Shown: positions 41,993 to 50,566 of the stretch, in pieces
Position numbering within the stretch: position 1 is the first letter of the stretch
Layout of the letters: each line of letters begins with the position of its first letter
Origin: Cytophagales bacterium
GTDB lineage: Bacteria > Bacteroidota > Bacteroidia > Cytophagales > Spirosomataceae
DNA length: 64,000 nt
Direction of reading: 5' to 3'
Assembly: GCA_013298215.1 (NCBI GenBank)
Contig: JAAFKE010000015.1
Location: forward strand, 1-64,000
Position numbers and translations under genes: made by a program
Notes under the pieces: generated by a model
What the model saw: only the letters and a program-made list of their open reading frames with translations
What the model was told of the DNA's origin: nothing
Databases searched by the model: none

Positions 41993-43270
41993 TTAGCCCA
42001 CCTCCACCCGCGACAACGACTCGATTTGCCAGTATTTGTTGGCTATTTCTATAATTTGCTGCGGGGTCACTTGCCTAATCTTTTGCACGTAATCGGCGTA
42101 GTAGTTGGGGTCTAAGCGTTCCAGTTGGATCATTTTCACGCGGTCAGCAATCTCAAAAGGTGTGTTGAGGTTGCCCACAAACTGCCCCGCCATGTAGTTT
42201 TTCACCGTTTGTAGCTCGTCGTCTGGCACAAGTTCGGTTTGTAGTTTTCGTATTTCTTTTTCAATCTCTTCCGACACTTGGCCCGCCAGCTCTTTTTTGC
42301 ATTCGCTGCTGATGATAAAATACCCATCGTTACTAAAGCTAAGTGCGCTCGACGATATTCCGTAGGTCAGCCCTTTTTCTTCGCGGATATTTTTCATGAG
42401 CCGAGACCCAAAATAGCCGCCCAAAATTTCGTTTGTCACCAATAATTTAAACCAATCGGCGTGGTGGCGCGTAATGAGCCGCTTGCCGAGCCTAATGGAA
42501 GTTTGTACACTTTCGGGCCGGTCTATGCGGCTTTGGGTTGTGTTTTGTGGGCCGTCAAAAACCGCCGTCGTTGGTTGGTCAGCGGTTGGCCAGTTGGCGT
42601 TGGGTTGCCCTAAAAACTGGTTCACCAAGGCCACGTCCTGCTCCGAGATCCTGCCCGACAACACCACCGCGCGTGGGCGCGTGTTGATGCGCTGCGCGTA
42701 GAAATGCCGTAAATCTTGCGTTTCCACGGCCGCAATGGTGTTTTCTTGCTGGCTTTTTCCGTAGGGATGCGCGTTTCCGAACAGGCTTTGGCGGAGCATG
42801 ACCGACGCCAAGTACCCGTTTTTTTCTTGATTGACCTTTAAATTTTGGAGCGTGCTATTTCTGATTGTTTCTAACTCGGCTTCTGGAAAAACCGCTTCCG
42901 ACAGCAGTTCGCTCACCATCGGCAAAATAGCTGCCAAGTGTTTGGTTAGGCCATACACCGACAAATTGGCGCGGTCGGAGCCGTGCCCGAGGTCAATAAA
43001 AGCGCCGATGCTGTCGAAATACTCGCTAATTTGAACGGCTGTTTTTTGCTTGGTACCCTCGGCGAGCATCTTCATTGTAAAAAAAGAAACGCTGTCTTTG
43101 GGTTCAAACCAAGTGCCCGCGTCGAAGATCACCTCCAAACGAACGATGGGCTGTTGGCCCACGTTGATGATGTACAAAGGGGTGCCGTTGTCCAAAGTTT
43201 GGGTTCTTGCCGCAGGAAAATTAACTTCTTGAATCGTCTGAAACTCGGGGGCTGTTGTTCGGTTGAGCAT
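41993..43270 (-). CDS. M16-family (insulinase-like) protein without the zinc motif
   Basis: A 425-residue protein with the two-domain M16 fold: FFTMKMLAEGTKQK where active subunits have HFLEHMLFKGT, and KGLTYGISSSALSF plus the C-terminal Arg/Tyr-type region (LNTPFEIADRV). The HxxEH motif is absent (FFTMKMLAEG), so it should be the non-catalytic partner of a zinc M16 peptidase; none is in the window. No signal peptide is seen. It lies 66 nt upstream of the sigma gene, 71 nt downstream of menC. Confidence 0.85.
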   Translation of the reverse strand: MLNRTTAPEFQTIQEVNFPAARTQTLDNGTPLYIINVGQQPIVRLEVIFDAGTWFEPKDSVSFFTMKMLAEGTKQKTAVQISEYFDSIGAFIDLGHGSDRANLSVYGLTKHLAAILPMVSELLSEAVFPEAELETIRNSTLQNLKVNQEKNGYLASVMLRQSLFGNAHPYGKSQQENTIAAVETQDLRHFYAQRINTRPRAVVLSGRISEQDVALVNQFLGQPNANWPTADQPTTAVFDGPQNTTQSRIDRPESVQTSIRLGKRLITRHHADWFKLLVTNEILGGYFGSRLMKNIREEKGLTYGISSSALSFSNDGYFIISSECKKELAGQVSEEIEKEIRKLQTELVPDDELQTVKNYMAGQFVGNLNTPFEIADRVKMIQLERLDPNYYADYVQKIRQVTPQQIIEIANKYWQIESLSRVEVG

Positions 43271-43341
43271 TGAAAAAGTTTGGTGGTTATGAAAACGTCG
43301 CTTTTAACTACGTCGGGCAATCAAAATTATGTTTGCTGCGG

Positions 43342-44418
43342 TTAGATTTCCGTGGGTTCAACTCCCCCGCGATGGTGGAGAAAGCCCCCGCTGATTTCGA
43401 GCGGGCTTGGGGTGTTGTTGTGGTAGAGCTGGCCAGTTCCGAGGCCCTGGGGCAGTGGGTTTTTGAACTGCGCCGTAAACTGCGCCACGGCATTAAGACC
43501 TACGTTCGACTCGAGGGCGGAGGTGATCCACCAATTGATTTTCAGGCGGTTTGCAATCTCGATCCACTCCTGACACTGCTGAAAGCCGCCCAAAAGTGTG
43601 GGCTTTAAAATGATAAATTGCGGTCGAACCAATTTGAGCAAACTCATTTTGGTGAGGTATTCGGGTTTGCCGATGAGCTCTTCGTCGAGCGCAATCGGCA
43701 CGGGTGTGTGTTGGCAGAGCGCGGCCATGGTTTCGGGTTGGCCTGCTTGAATGGGTTGTTCGATGGAGTGGAGGTCGAATTCAGCCAATCTCGCCAGTTT
43801 TTCGGCCACTTCGTCTGGGGCGAAGGCTCCGTTTGCATCTACCCTGAGCGTAATCTGGTCGGCCGAAAACCGCGCCCGAATGTCGGCCAGTAGCCTACAC
43901 TCTTGCTCGAAATCGATGGCCCCAATTTTTAGTTTGAGGGTTGTATAACCCGCCGATAATTTTTCTTCGATTTGCCGTTGCATAAAATCGGCGCTACCCA
44001 TCCAGACCAATCCATTGATGGGTATGGGCTGTGTTCCGCCCGAAAAAGCGTTTTTGAAGATGATTCTCTGCCCACCGTTTAGGTAGTCTAACATGGCGGT
44101 CTCGAAGCCGAACCGAATGCTGGGCCATCCTTGGTCAGCGAGCTGGTTGATAATAATGCCGATGTTCCAGGCGTATATTTCCAAGTCTAAGCCATCAAAA
44201 ACGGCGCAAACATCCCGAAGTTTTTGCTCAAAGTTCGGTGTATCGTCAATGCTAAGTCCTGGTAGAGGGGCGCACTCGCCAAGGCCAAAGACGCGTGGTG
44301 TTTGCTGGTCGAAAATTTTGACAAACCAAGTACTTTTTTCCGTCAATACCCCGCGCGAAGTCCCTGCCTCGAAGCGAAACTGCAATTCACGGCGCTGAAA
44401 GACAGCTTTTAGGGACAT
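43342..44418 (-). CDS. menC: o-Succinylbenzoate synthase (enolase superfamily)
   Basis: Dehydrates SHCHC to o-succinylbenzoate in menaquinone synthesis. A 358-residue enolase-superfamily protein with catalytic LKLKIG (Lys162, Lys164), metal ligands Asp194 (VDANGA), Glu220 (IEQP) and Asp245 (ALDEE), and Lys272 (LKPTLLGG). PINGLVWMG is typical of MenC in Bacteroidota. Dipeptide epimerases share the fold, so assignment rests on overall resemblance. No other men gene is in the window. Confidence 0.85.
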   Translation of the reverse strand: MSLKAVFQRRELQFRFEAGTSRGVLTEKSTWFVKIFDQQTPRVFGLGECAPLPGLSIDDTPNFEQKLRDVCAVFDGLDLEIYAWNIGIIINQLADQGWPSIRFGFETAMLDYLNGGQRIIFKNAFSGGTQPIPINGLVWMGSADFMQRQIEEKLSAGYTTLKLKIGAIDFEQECRLLADIRARFSADQITLRVDANGAFAPDEVAEKLARLAEFDLHSIEQPIQAGQPETMAALCQHTPVPIALDEELIGKPEYLTKMSLLKLVRPQFIILKPTLLGGFQQCQEWIEIANRLKINWWITSALESNVGLNAVAQFTAQFKNPLPQGLGTGQLYHNNTPSPLEISGGFLHHRGGVEPTEI

Positions 44419-44523
44419 ATTGGTGGCGAGATTCTTGGTTTGAACTCAAAAATAGTAAAATATTTTTTTTCTACACCATCAAAGCCACCGAAATAAGCGA
44501 TCGGTGGGAGCTAAAATTAAATT

Positions 44524-45408
44524 TCACGCCTTCGGGTGGGCTTCTTGGTACGCTTTTTTGAGTCGTTCAATATTATTGTGCGTATAAACCTGGGTGGCGG
44601 CCAAACTGCTGTGGCCCAGCAAATCTTTGATAGCGTTTAGGTCTGCACCACGGTTTAGCAGGTGCGTGGCATAGGTATGGCGCAAAACGTGCGGACTTTT
44701 TTGGCTCAAAGTAGTTACCAAACTTAGGTAGTTTTTCACAATCCGCTGGATCAGAACGGGGTACGTTTGTTCCCCGTCGTCGGTTAGAAGCAAGTAGTTT
44801 GGGGTGCCTTCGGTATTGAAGTGCAGGCGGTAGGTTTGAAGGTATTTTTGGATGCACAACATGAGCACCTCGCCCACGGGAATGATCCGCTGTTTGTTTC
44901 GCTTGCCGAGAACTTTGATGGTACGGTCGAAAAAATGCACGTCGGCGGTTTTGAGTCCGATCAGTTCCGACAGCCGTATGCCAGTTCCGTAGAGCATTTC
45001 AAGCACCAAACGGTCGCGGTGGCCGTTAAAATCGTCGGCAAACGCAACCTCATCAAATAAAAATTGTGTTTGGGTTTCCTCAACGAAAACGGGTAGTTTT
45101 TTGTCCGTTTTGAGGGCAACGATTCGGGGGGTGGGGTCGATTAAAATGTGTTTGCGGCGAACCAAAAAACCGTAAAAGGCACGCAGGGTTGCTATTTTTC
45201 GGTTCACTGAGCGGTGGTCCAACTTAGACTCTACCAGCGACATGATCCACGACCGTAGTAGCTGAAAATCGGCCTTTTGTACCTCGCTGATCTCGTACTC
45301 AGCGCTCAGGTACAACGCCAGTTGCTCAAGGTCGCTTTTGTAGGCTTTCACGGTGTGCGGACTTAGCCTTCTTTCGGTCTCGATGTAGCGCAAAAAAAAA
45401 TCAATCAT
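44524..45408 (-). CDS. xerC: Xer-type tyrosine recombinase (XerC-like)
   Basis: A 294-residue site-specific recombinase. The SAM-like core-binding domain (1-90) precedes the catalytic domain with Arg145 (GTGIRLSE), Lys169 (GKRNK), His240-x2-Arg243 (HVLRH), His266 (LLGHSS) and Tyr275 (VYTH). The length and full set of catalytic residues fit the chromosomal XerC/XerD resolvases that act at dif rather than an integrase. XerC is preferred to XerD from its place next to rpsU, common in Bacteroidota. The ATG at 45408 is used; a TTG at 45438 is also open. Confidence 0.85.
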   Translation of the reverse strand: MIDFFLRYIETERRLSPHTVKAYKSDLEQLALYLSAEYEISEVQKADFQLLRSWIMSLVESKLDHRSVNRKIATLRAFYGFLVRRKHILIDPTPRIVALKTDKKLPVFVEETQTQFLFDEVAFADDFNGHRDRLVLEMLYGTGIRLSELIGLKTADVHFFDRTIKVLGKRNKQRIIPVGEVLMLCIQKYLQTYRLHFNTEGTPNYLLLTDDGEQTYPVLIQRIVKNYLSLVTTLSQKSPHVLRHTYATHLLNRGADLNAIKDLLGHSSLAATQVYTHNNIERLKKAYQEAHPKA

Positions 45409-45454
45409 ACCTGGTAGTTCTCGTTTTGGTGTAAGCAACTAATTGATGCACCGT

Positions 45455-45462
45455 CAAAACTA
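45455..45462 (-). promoter_or_regulatory. Possible -7 element (TAGTTTTG) of the xerC-like gene
   Basis: TAGTTTTG on the minus strand, 46 nt before the ATG at 45408. No well-placed TTG is seen upstream, so support is partial. Confidence 0.35.
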
Positions 45463-45513
45463 ACAGATATGACTGAACGGCACCGTGAAATGCCAATATA
45501 TAATCTTAGCGGC

Positions 45514-45711
45514 TTAGTCGTTGCTGCTAACGCCGTAGGTTCTCTCTTTGTAAGCTGCCCGAATGACCTCCTGGCGACGAACTACAGACGGCTTGTGGAA
45601 AGCCGACCGCGAGCGAAGTGAGCGAAGCACACCAGTTTTCTCAAATTTTTTCTTAAAACGCTTTAACGCCTTGTCAATTGACTCGTTGTCTTTGATGTTG
45701 ATAATGAGCAT
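45514..45711 (-). CDS. rpsU: Ribosomal protein bS21
   Basis: A 65-residue basic protein with the bS21 pattern IDKALKRFKKKFEKTGVLRSLRSRSAFHKPSVVRR. The small-subunit protein helps base-pairing at the 3' end of 16S rRNA. A strong own promoter precedes it. It is 105 nt upstream of the xerC-like gene on the same strand. Confidence 0.95.
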   Translation of the reverse strand: MLIINIKDNESIDKALKRFKKKFEKTGVLRSLRSRSAFHKPSVVRRQEVIRAAYKERTYGVSSND

Positions 45712-45751
45712 AATGTCGTGATATTTCCGTTGTTTTGTTTAAAATGGATCG

Positions 45752-45782
45752 CAAAAATAGGGATACTCTAACTAAAAACCAA
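45752..45782 (-). promoter_or_regulatory. Bacteroidota-type promoter of rpsU
   Basis: On the minus strand TTG (45782-45780), 20 nt, TATTTTTG (45759-45752). Start predicted near 45746, 35 nt before the ATG. Confidence 0.6.
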
Positions 45783-45809
45783 TAGTTTGCACAAAAAATA
45801 ACGCAACCA

Positions 45810-46763
45810 ATGCAAAGCAATCCAAAGAAATATCCCCGTGCGGTCATCGATCTGGGTACAAATACTTTTCACCTACTCATTTTGGACGACACAAACCAGG
45901 TCGTATTCCAGTTGAGTGAGGCCGCAAAGATCGGCATGGCGGGTATTAACCAAGGAATTATAACCGACCAAGCCACTATGCGGGCGGTGGAGGTGCTGAG
46001 AAAATTCAGCGCAAAAATAGCTGAACACCAAGTAGATGCAACCAATGTGCTGGCCGTGGGAACGAGCGCCGTGCGTAATGCGGGAAATCAGTCGGCTTTT
46101 TGCGCGGCCATTTTAGCGGCAACGGGCATTAAAATTGAGGTAATTACTGGACAACAGGAAGCCGCGCTCATCTACGAGGGCGTGCGGTGCGCCCTGAAAA
46201 TAGGCACTGAGCCCGCGCTTATTATCGACATCGGCGGTGGCAGTGTGGAGTGTATTATTGGAAACGACGAGCGGATTTTTTGGAAACAAAGTTTCGAGAT
46301 CGGTGGGCAACGCTTGCTCGAAAGGTACATGGCGACCGATCCGATTTCGGAGTCGGCGGTCAGGAAAATGAATGATTATTTTCGGGAGGTGCTGCTGCCG
46401 CTCCACAATGCCTACCACCAGTACGCGCCCACTACGCTCATTGGCTCGTCGGGGTCGTTCGACACGTTGGTTGATCTTTATTTTATGCACCAACGGGGCT
46501 GCTTGCCCGATCCCGAAATGGTTTCCTTCGACCTGCCTCTGGACGAATTTAACCGTTCTTACGCCCAGCTTATTGCCCAAAACCGCTCCGAAAGAATGTC
46601 CATGCCAGGTATGATCGAGCTGCGCGTAGAAATGATTGTGGTGGCGGTGGTCTTGGTAAAATACATGTTGGCCAATTATAACATTACAAATATACGGGTG
46701 TCGTCTTTTGCACTAAAAGAAGGACTGGCCGCGTTAAATGAACCGTTGAGTAACTTTTCCTGA
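45810..46763 (+). CDS. ppx: Ppx/GppA-family phosphatase
   Basis: A 317-residue ASKHA-fold phosphatase. It has the N-terminal phosphate loop IDLGTNTFHLLI and the second loop IIDIGGGSVECII. Ppx releases phosphate from polyphosphate; GppA acts on pppGpp. At 317 aa this is the short, two-domain form lacking the HD-type C-terminus of E. coli Ppx. Which substrate is used cannot be told. The gene is alone on the plus strand between rpsU and an outer-membrane protein gene. Confidence 0.88.
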   Translation: MQSNPKKYPRAVIDLGTNTFHLLILDDTNQVVFQLSEAAKIGMAGINQGIITDQATMRAVEVLRKFSAKIAEHQVDATNVLAVGTSAVRNAGNQSAFCAAILAATGIKIEVITGQQEAALIYEGVRCALKIGTEPALIIDIGGGSVECIIGNDERIFWKQSFEIGGQRLLERYMATDPISESAVRKMNDYFREVLLPLHNAYHQYAPTTLIGSSGSFDTLVDLYFMHQRGCLPDPEMVSFDLPLDEFNRSYAQLIAQNRSERMSMPGMIELRVEMIVVAVVLVKYMLANYNITNIRVSSFALKEGLAALNEPLSNFS

Positions 46764-46843
46764 TAAAGTTCGGTGCAGTAAGTACATTTATCCAACTTTG
46801 ATTAACCCAAAAGCAGGCCATCCACAATTTTATTGCTTACCAC

Positions 46844-47782
46844 ATGAAAAAACTTGGAATCTTCATCGCACTGATTTGTATCGTCTTTTGCTCGCGGGCG
46901 CAAACAAAAAAGAAAACATCGGCCAAAACTACGGCTACCACTAAATCAGCACCCAAAAAATCCAACAAATCGTCGGCGGTGGGGGTCTCCAAAGATCGCA
47001 GCGAAGTGTCGCCGCCCGTAAGTTCAGAAAAGTGGAGGGAAGGCAAAACCATGCAACAACTCTACGATGAGTTGCACGGTGCCGACAAAAAACCTGCCGA
47101 TACCGAGAGTGTAAGCCCAGTTATTACCACTAAGCCAGCTGACTCAATCGACGATACCAAGGCAATTGCCCAAAATATGAATACGCTCAAATCCAACGGT
47201 CGGCAGTGCGCGGTGGGTCTTCGGGCTGGAGCAGGCTTGGGCACCACTGCGGGTGCTGGCCTTTCAGAAGCGTCGATGGGTGCTGCAATGGGTTACAACT
47301 TAGGTTTTCATGCTGGGGTGTTGCTAAACGTGCCCATTGGTAAAACGTTTTCGATCCAGCCAGAGGTGCTTTACCTGCAAAATGGTGCCAAGTTTACCCG
47401 TACTATCAACGGTACTGAGTTTGTTTTTAGAACGCGACAAAACGTAGTACAACTGCCGTTGCTGCTGAAGGCATCGTTTGGTGGTCGAACCCAACTGTAT
47501 GTGGAGGCGGGGGGCTTTGGCAGTTACGCCCTTTTTGTACAAACAACCACTACTGCGGGCGGGCAAAGCCAGCAGACCACCACGCAGTACACTGGTTCGG
47601 CGGGACGCTTCGAGTTCGGCGTAGTGGGTGGGCTGGGGGTGTCGTTGCCAGTGGGCAAAAATAAATTTCAAATTGGCGGGCGATTTACGCGCGGTCTGGC
47701 CAACAACGCCACCCAAAATGCCAGTACCTATACCCAAAATATAATAGCTACCGCCGCCCTTCTAATACCGCTTGGTAGGTAG
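46844..47782 (+). CDS. Outer membrane beta-barrel protein (PorT-like domain)
   Basis: A 312-residue exported protein with signal peptide (ending SRAQ). A Lys/Thr/Ser-rich linker (20-75) and a region with GKTMQQLYDELHG precede a C-terminal barrel (about 120-312): GLRAGAGLGTTAGAG, FSIQPEVLYLQNGAKF, FGVVGGLGVSLPVGKNKFQIGGRF. This is the outer membrane beta-barrel/porin-like pattern common in Bacteroidota. The unusually long basic linker may bind peptidoglycan or another envelope part. It converges with moaC. Confidence 0.8.
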   Translation: MKKLGIFIALICIVFCSRAQTKKKTSAKTTATTKSAPKKSNKSSAVGVSKDRSEVSPPVSSEKWREGKTMQQLYDELHGADKKPADTESVSPVITTKPADSIDDTKAIAQNMNTLKSNGRQCAVGLRAGAGLGTTAGAGLSEASMGAAMGYNLGFHAGVLLNVPIGKTFSIQPEVLYLQNGAKFTRTINGTEFVFRTRQNVVQLPLLLKASFGGRTQLYVEAGGFGSYALFVQTTTTAGGQSQQTTTQYTGSAGRFEFGVVGGLGVSLPVGKNKFQIGGRFTRGLANNATQNASTYTQNIIATAALLIPLGR

Positions 47783-47800
47783 CTTATAAGCATTTTTTGC

Positions 47801-48298
47801 TTATTCAGACAGTCGAAAGTCCGACTTACCGCCCGTCTTTTCGATGAGCCTGGTCTCCTTAATGATAATATTGGGCGACAGTGCTTTGCACATATCATAA
47901 ACCGTGAGTGCGGCCACTGATGCGCCAACGAGCGCCTCCATTTCTACGCCCGTTTTGCCCGTGAGGCTGGCCGTGCAGTCTATCACGACTTCGTTTTGGG
48001 CGTTTATATGCACCTCAACCTGGCAGTTTTCTAACCCAAGCGGGTGGCAGAGCGGGATCAAATCGCTGGTGCGCTTGGCGGCCATGACCCCCGCAATAAT
48101 GGCGGTTTGGAAAACGGAGCCCTTGCGGGTTTTTATTTCGTTGTCTTGGAGCAGTGCCAAAATCGAATCGTCGAGCAGCACCACTGCGCGGGCTTTGGCC
48201 ACGCGGTGCGTACTGGTTTTAGCCGCTACATCAACCATGCTGGGGTTGCCTTTGGAGTCTAAATGCGTAAAGTCGGGACTGTTTGTGGGAGTGTTCAT
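47801..48298 (-). CDS. moaC: Cyclic pyranopterin monophosphate synthase
   Basis: Makes cPMP, with MoaA, in molybdenum cofactor synthesis. A 165-residue protein with DFTHLDSKGNPSMVDVAAK at the start, LIPLCHPLGLE and TGVEMEALVGASVAALTVYDMCKA, all diagnostic; the conserved Lys-rich KTGGKSDFR closes it. ATG at 48298 is used. It lies 22 nt after moeA, so both are probably one transcript. MoaA is not in the window. Confidence 0.95.
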   Translation of the reverse strand: MNTPTNSPDFTHLDSKGNPSMVDVAAKTSTHRVAKARAVVLLDDSILALLQDNEIKTRKGSVFQTAIIAGVMAAKRTSDLIPLCHPLGLENCQVEVHINAQNEVVIDCTASLTGKTGVEMEALVGASVAALTVYDMCKALSPNIIIKETRLIEKTGGKSDFRLSE

Positions 48299-48320
48299 GC
48301 TTACTGTAAAGGTGAAAGTT

Positions 48321-49505
48321 CTATCTGTATTGCCAAATTTGGTAGGCTTGGCCAGCCAAAAAAACGTCTTCGGTGCTCGGGAGTTCCATAAACGCGTCGG
48401 CATCGGTTAGGTTGGCGGCATCGCCCGATCCATTGCCAATTATTGGGGTGGCTTCCGTGCGTCCGTCGGCGTTGTAGGTGCATTTTACTTGCAAAAAATA
48501 CGTTAGCTCGGGCTTAAAAACCACGTCTTGCGTCAGCACGGCAAATTTTGGCGTTGCTTCGGGTTGGCTGATCCACGGCAACACGTAGCGCGTGAGGCAC
48601 ATAAACGTCGAAACTGGATTGCCAGGCAGCGCAAAAACGTAGGTACCACCCGGCGATCTGCCAAACCAAAACGGCTTGCCTGGCCGCTGCGCTACTTTAT
48701 AAATAAACTTTTCGACGTGTAGTTTTTGGAGTGCCGCAGGTACAAAATCGAACTTGCCCGCCGAAACTCCGCCGCTCAACAACACCACGTCGTACTGCGC
48801 CAAACAGCGAGCCAACTCGGTTTCAATCAACCGCTCGTCGTCGGCCAAATGAAGGTTGTGGGCCGCTACGCCTGCGCGTTGGAGGGCGGCAGCGATGGCA
48901 AAACCGTTTGAGTTGCGGATCTGGTGCATCAACGGCTGTTGATCGACTGCCACCAGTTCGTTGCCAGTTGAGATTATAACTACGCTCGGGGTTTTTTCTA
49001 CCCAAACCAATGCTTTGCCCAGGGTGGCCGCCAGGCCAATTTCGGCGGTGGTTATTTTTCGGCCCTTGGCGGCTATCAGTTGCCCAGCCGCCCGGTCAGA
49101 CCCGCACTTGTGTACATTTTGCCCCGCCTTCACCGCGCTGGTTATTAGCACGGCAGTTCCGTTTTCGATCTCCAAGTCTTCGTAACGGACTACGGTATTT
49201 GCGTTCAAGGGCAAAACCGCACCCGTCATTACTTCCACGCAATTGGTTGGTTTTTGTAGTGTGCATTGCGGTTGCCCAGCGGCGGCCACCGACTCAATCG
49301 TGAACGCTCGCCCGCCCAACTCGAAGGCGGCAAAGTCAATCGCGATCCCGTCCATCGTTACCCGGTCGAAGGGGGGCATTTGGCGGTCGGCCACTAAATC
49401 CTCGGCCAGTGTGCGCCCGTTGGCAAGTTCAAAATCTATTTGCTCGGTTCCAAAACTAACTCGGTGGCTTCGGATAATGTGGTCGGCTTGGTGTACGGTG
49501 GTCAT
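48321..49505 (-). CDS. moeA: Molybdopterin molybdotransferase
   Basis: Inserts molybdate into adenylylated molybdopterin. A 394-residue protein with PPFDRVTMDGIAI, VEVMTGAVLP (catalytic region), the MoCF_biosynth block VVIISTGNELVAV...QIRNSNG, LLSGGVSAGKFDFV and the C-terminal FALPGNPVSTFMC. All match MoeA. It is the first gene of the moeA-moaC pair. Confidence 0.95.
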   Translation of the reverse strand: MTTVHQADHIIRSHRVSFGTEQIDFELANGRTLAEDLVADRQMPPFDRVTMDGIAIDFAAFELGGRAFTIESVAAAGQPQCTLQKPTNCVEVMTGAVLPLNANTVVRYEDLEIENGTAVLITSAVKAGQNVHKCGSDRAAGQLIAAKGRKITTAEIGLAATLGKALVWVEKTPSVVIISTGNELVAVDQQPLMHQIRNSNGFAIAAALQRAGVAAHNLHLADDERLIETELARCLAQYDVVLLSGGVSAGKFDFVPAALQKLHVEKFIYKVAQRPGKPFWFGRSPGGTYVFALPGNPVSTFMCLTRYVLPWISQPEATPKFAVLTQDVVFKPELTYFLQVKCTYNADGRTEATPIIGNGSGDAANLTDADAFMELPSTEDVFLAGQAYQIWQYR

Positions 49506-49698
49506 AAATAGCTAACGGGTTGATTTTTGGGTATTGCTCCGAGAGAGCGCATTCAAATGTACCAAAACATTTGGCGGCAAACGCCAAACTAAATCCCAAA
49601 TACTAAATCTCGAACGAAAAAAAAGAATTAAAAGTTGAATCTGTCATTTATTAAATTGCACTATTTGTATAATATAACACTTAATCACTTGATAGTCA

Positions 49699-49730
49699 TT
49701 GACATGAATTGTATTTTGTCGATATATTTG
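49699..49730 (+). promoter_or_regulatory. Bacteroidota-type promoter of the CBM48 gene
   Basis: TTG (49699-49701), 21 nt, TATATTTG (49723-49730). Predicted start near 49737, about 20 nt before the ATG at 49758. Confidence 0.6.
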
Positions 49731-49757
49731 CATCTAACAACCAAAAAAACTGCAGAA

Positions 49758-50069
49758 ATGGCAATCGTAAAACAATTTTCTAAAAGCAAGCCCGTGTGTA
49801 AAGTAACGTTTACAATTGCGGCAGATTCAGTGGCCGATGCAAAAGACATCGCGTTGTTGGGTGAGTTTAACGGCTGGAACCTCGAGACCGCCGCTAAATT
49901 GAAAAAGCAAAAAGATGGTTCTTTCAAAACTTCGGTCGAGTTGGAGGCTGGCAAAACCTACCAGTTTCGCTACTTGTTAGATGGCAAGGTGTGGGCCAAC
50001 GACACCGCCGCCGACGGCTTTGCGCCCAGTGGTGTGTCTTCGGAGGAAAACTCGGTCGTTGCGCTTTAA
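49758..50069 (+). CDS. Stand-alone CBM48 / isoamylase N-terminal domain protein
   Basis: A 103-residue protein consisting almost only of one CBM48-like domain: VTFTIAADSVADAKDIALLGEFNGWN and YQFRYLLDGKVWAND. CBM48 binds glycogen or starch, as in GlgB and the AMPK beta subunit. There is no enzyme domain and no signal peptide, so it may target another protein to intracellular glycogen. Good -33/-7 elements lie just upstream, and a terminator follows, so it is monocistronic. The frame is open to 49635, but the ATG at 49758 lies after the promoter. Confidence 0.78.
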   Translation: MAIVKQFSKSKPVCKVTFTIAADSVADAKDIALLGEFNGWNLETAAKLKKQKDGSFKTSVELEAGKTYQFRYLLDGKVWANDTAADGFAPSGVSSEENSVVAL

Positions 50070-50091
50070 TTGATTAGACCGACTGTCTGAG

Positions 50092-50134
50092 ACGGGCTTT
50101 GCCGAGGTTTACAACCAGGCGAAGCCCGTTTTTT
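50092..50134 (+). terminator. Terminator of the CBM48 gene
   Basis: Stem ACGGGCTTTGCC (50092-50103) with GGCGAAGCCCGT (50118-50129), one G-U pair, followed by a T-run (50130-50134). Confidence 0.7.
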
Positions 50135-50156
50135 GTTGCTCAAAAACACCACAAAC

Positions 50157-50184
50157 AAAAAAAGCCAGCAGATGCTGGCTTTTT
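50157..50184 (-). terminator. Terminator of the tRNA-Glu pair
   Basis: Stem AAAAAGCCAGCA (50159-50170) and TGCTGGCTTTTT (50173-50184) with a 2-nt centre. On the minus strand it is followed by a long T-run, just after the second tRNA. Confidence 0.7.
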
Positions 50185-50187
50185 GCG

Positions 50188-50259
50188 TGACCCATAGGGG
50201 AATCGAACCCCTCTTTCAACCGTGAAAGGGTCGTGTCCTAACCGATAGACGAATGGGCC
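50188..50259 (-). tRNA. tRNA-Glu (anticodon TTC), downstream copy
   Basis: A 72-nt tRNA on the minus strand. The acceptor GGCCCAT pairs with ATGGGTC; the anticodon stem CGACC/GGTTG holds loop CTTTCAC with anticodon TTC; the T-arm is GAGGGGTTCGATTCCCCTA-type. CCA is not encoded. It is identical to the copy at 50317-50388. Confidence 0.92.
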
Positions 50260-50316
50260 ATTTCGTTCGGGTAATCTGTACTGTCTTTTGGCGGCCTTTG
50301 AAAGGTGGCACTTGCG

Positions 50317-50388
50317 TGACCCATAGGGGAATCGAACCCCTCTTTCAACCGTGAAAGGGTCGTGTCCTAACCGATAGACGAATGGGCC
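50317..50388 (-). tRNA. tRNA-Glu (anticodon TTC), upstream copy
   Basis: The same 72-nt tRNA, 57 nt upstream of the other copy, again without encoded CCA. The two should be one precursor. Confidence 0.92.
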
Positions 50389-50527
50389 AAGAGACGTTTT
50401 AGTACGATTTGAAAGAACTCGTTTGTAAATCGTGGTGCAAAAGTACCCTTTTCTAAATGTAAATCAAACAAGTAGCCAAAAAAAATGAATTTTTCTTGAC
50501 CATGCGCACTAATTGCCCGATTACTTA

Positions 50528-50535
50528 TAACTTTG
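50528..50535 (+). promoter_or_regulatory. Possible -7 element (TAACTTTG) of the M14 peptidase gene
   Basis: TAACTTTG fits TAnnTTTG and lies 32 nt before the ATG at 50567. No TTG at the standard distance is seen. Confidence 0.4.
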
Positions 50536-50566
50536 GCTTAAACTTTTAATAACCCCCTACGATCGC

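Noticed and set aside
44524-45408. Tyrosine recombinase as a sign of an integrated element
   Set aside because: Length and catalytic residues fit chromosomal XerC/D; no attachment repeats, phage genes or tRNA target are near.
50188-50388. The two identical 72-nt units as a repeat array or CRISPR
   Set aside because: Both fold as complete tRNA-Glu genes, and only two copies are present.
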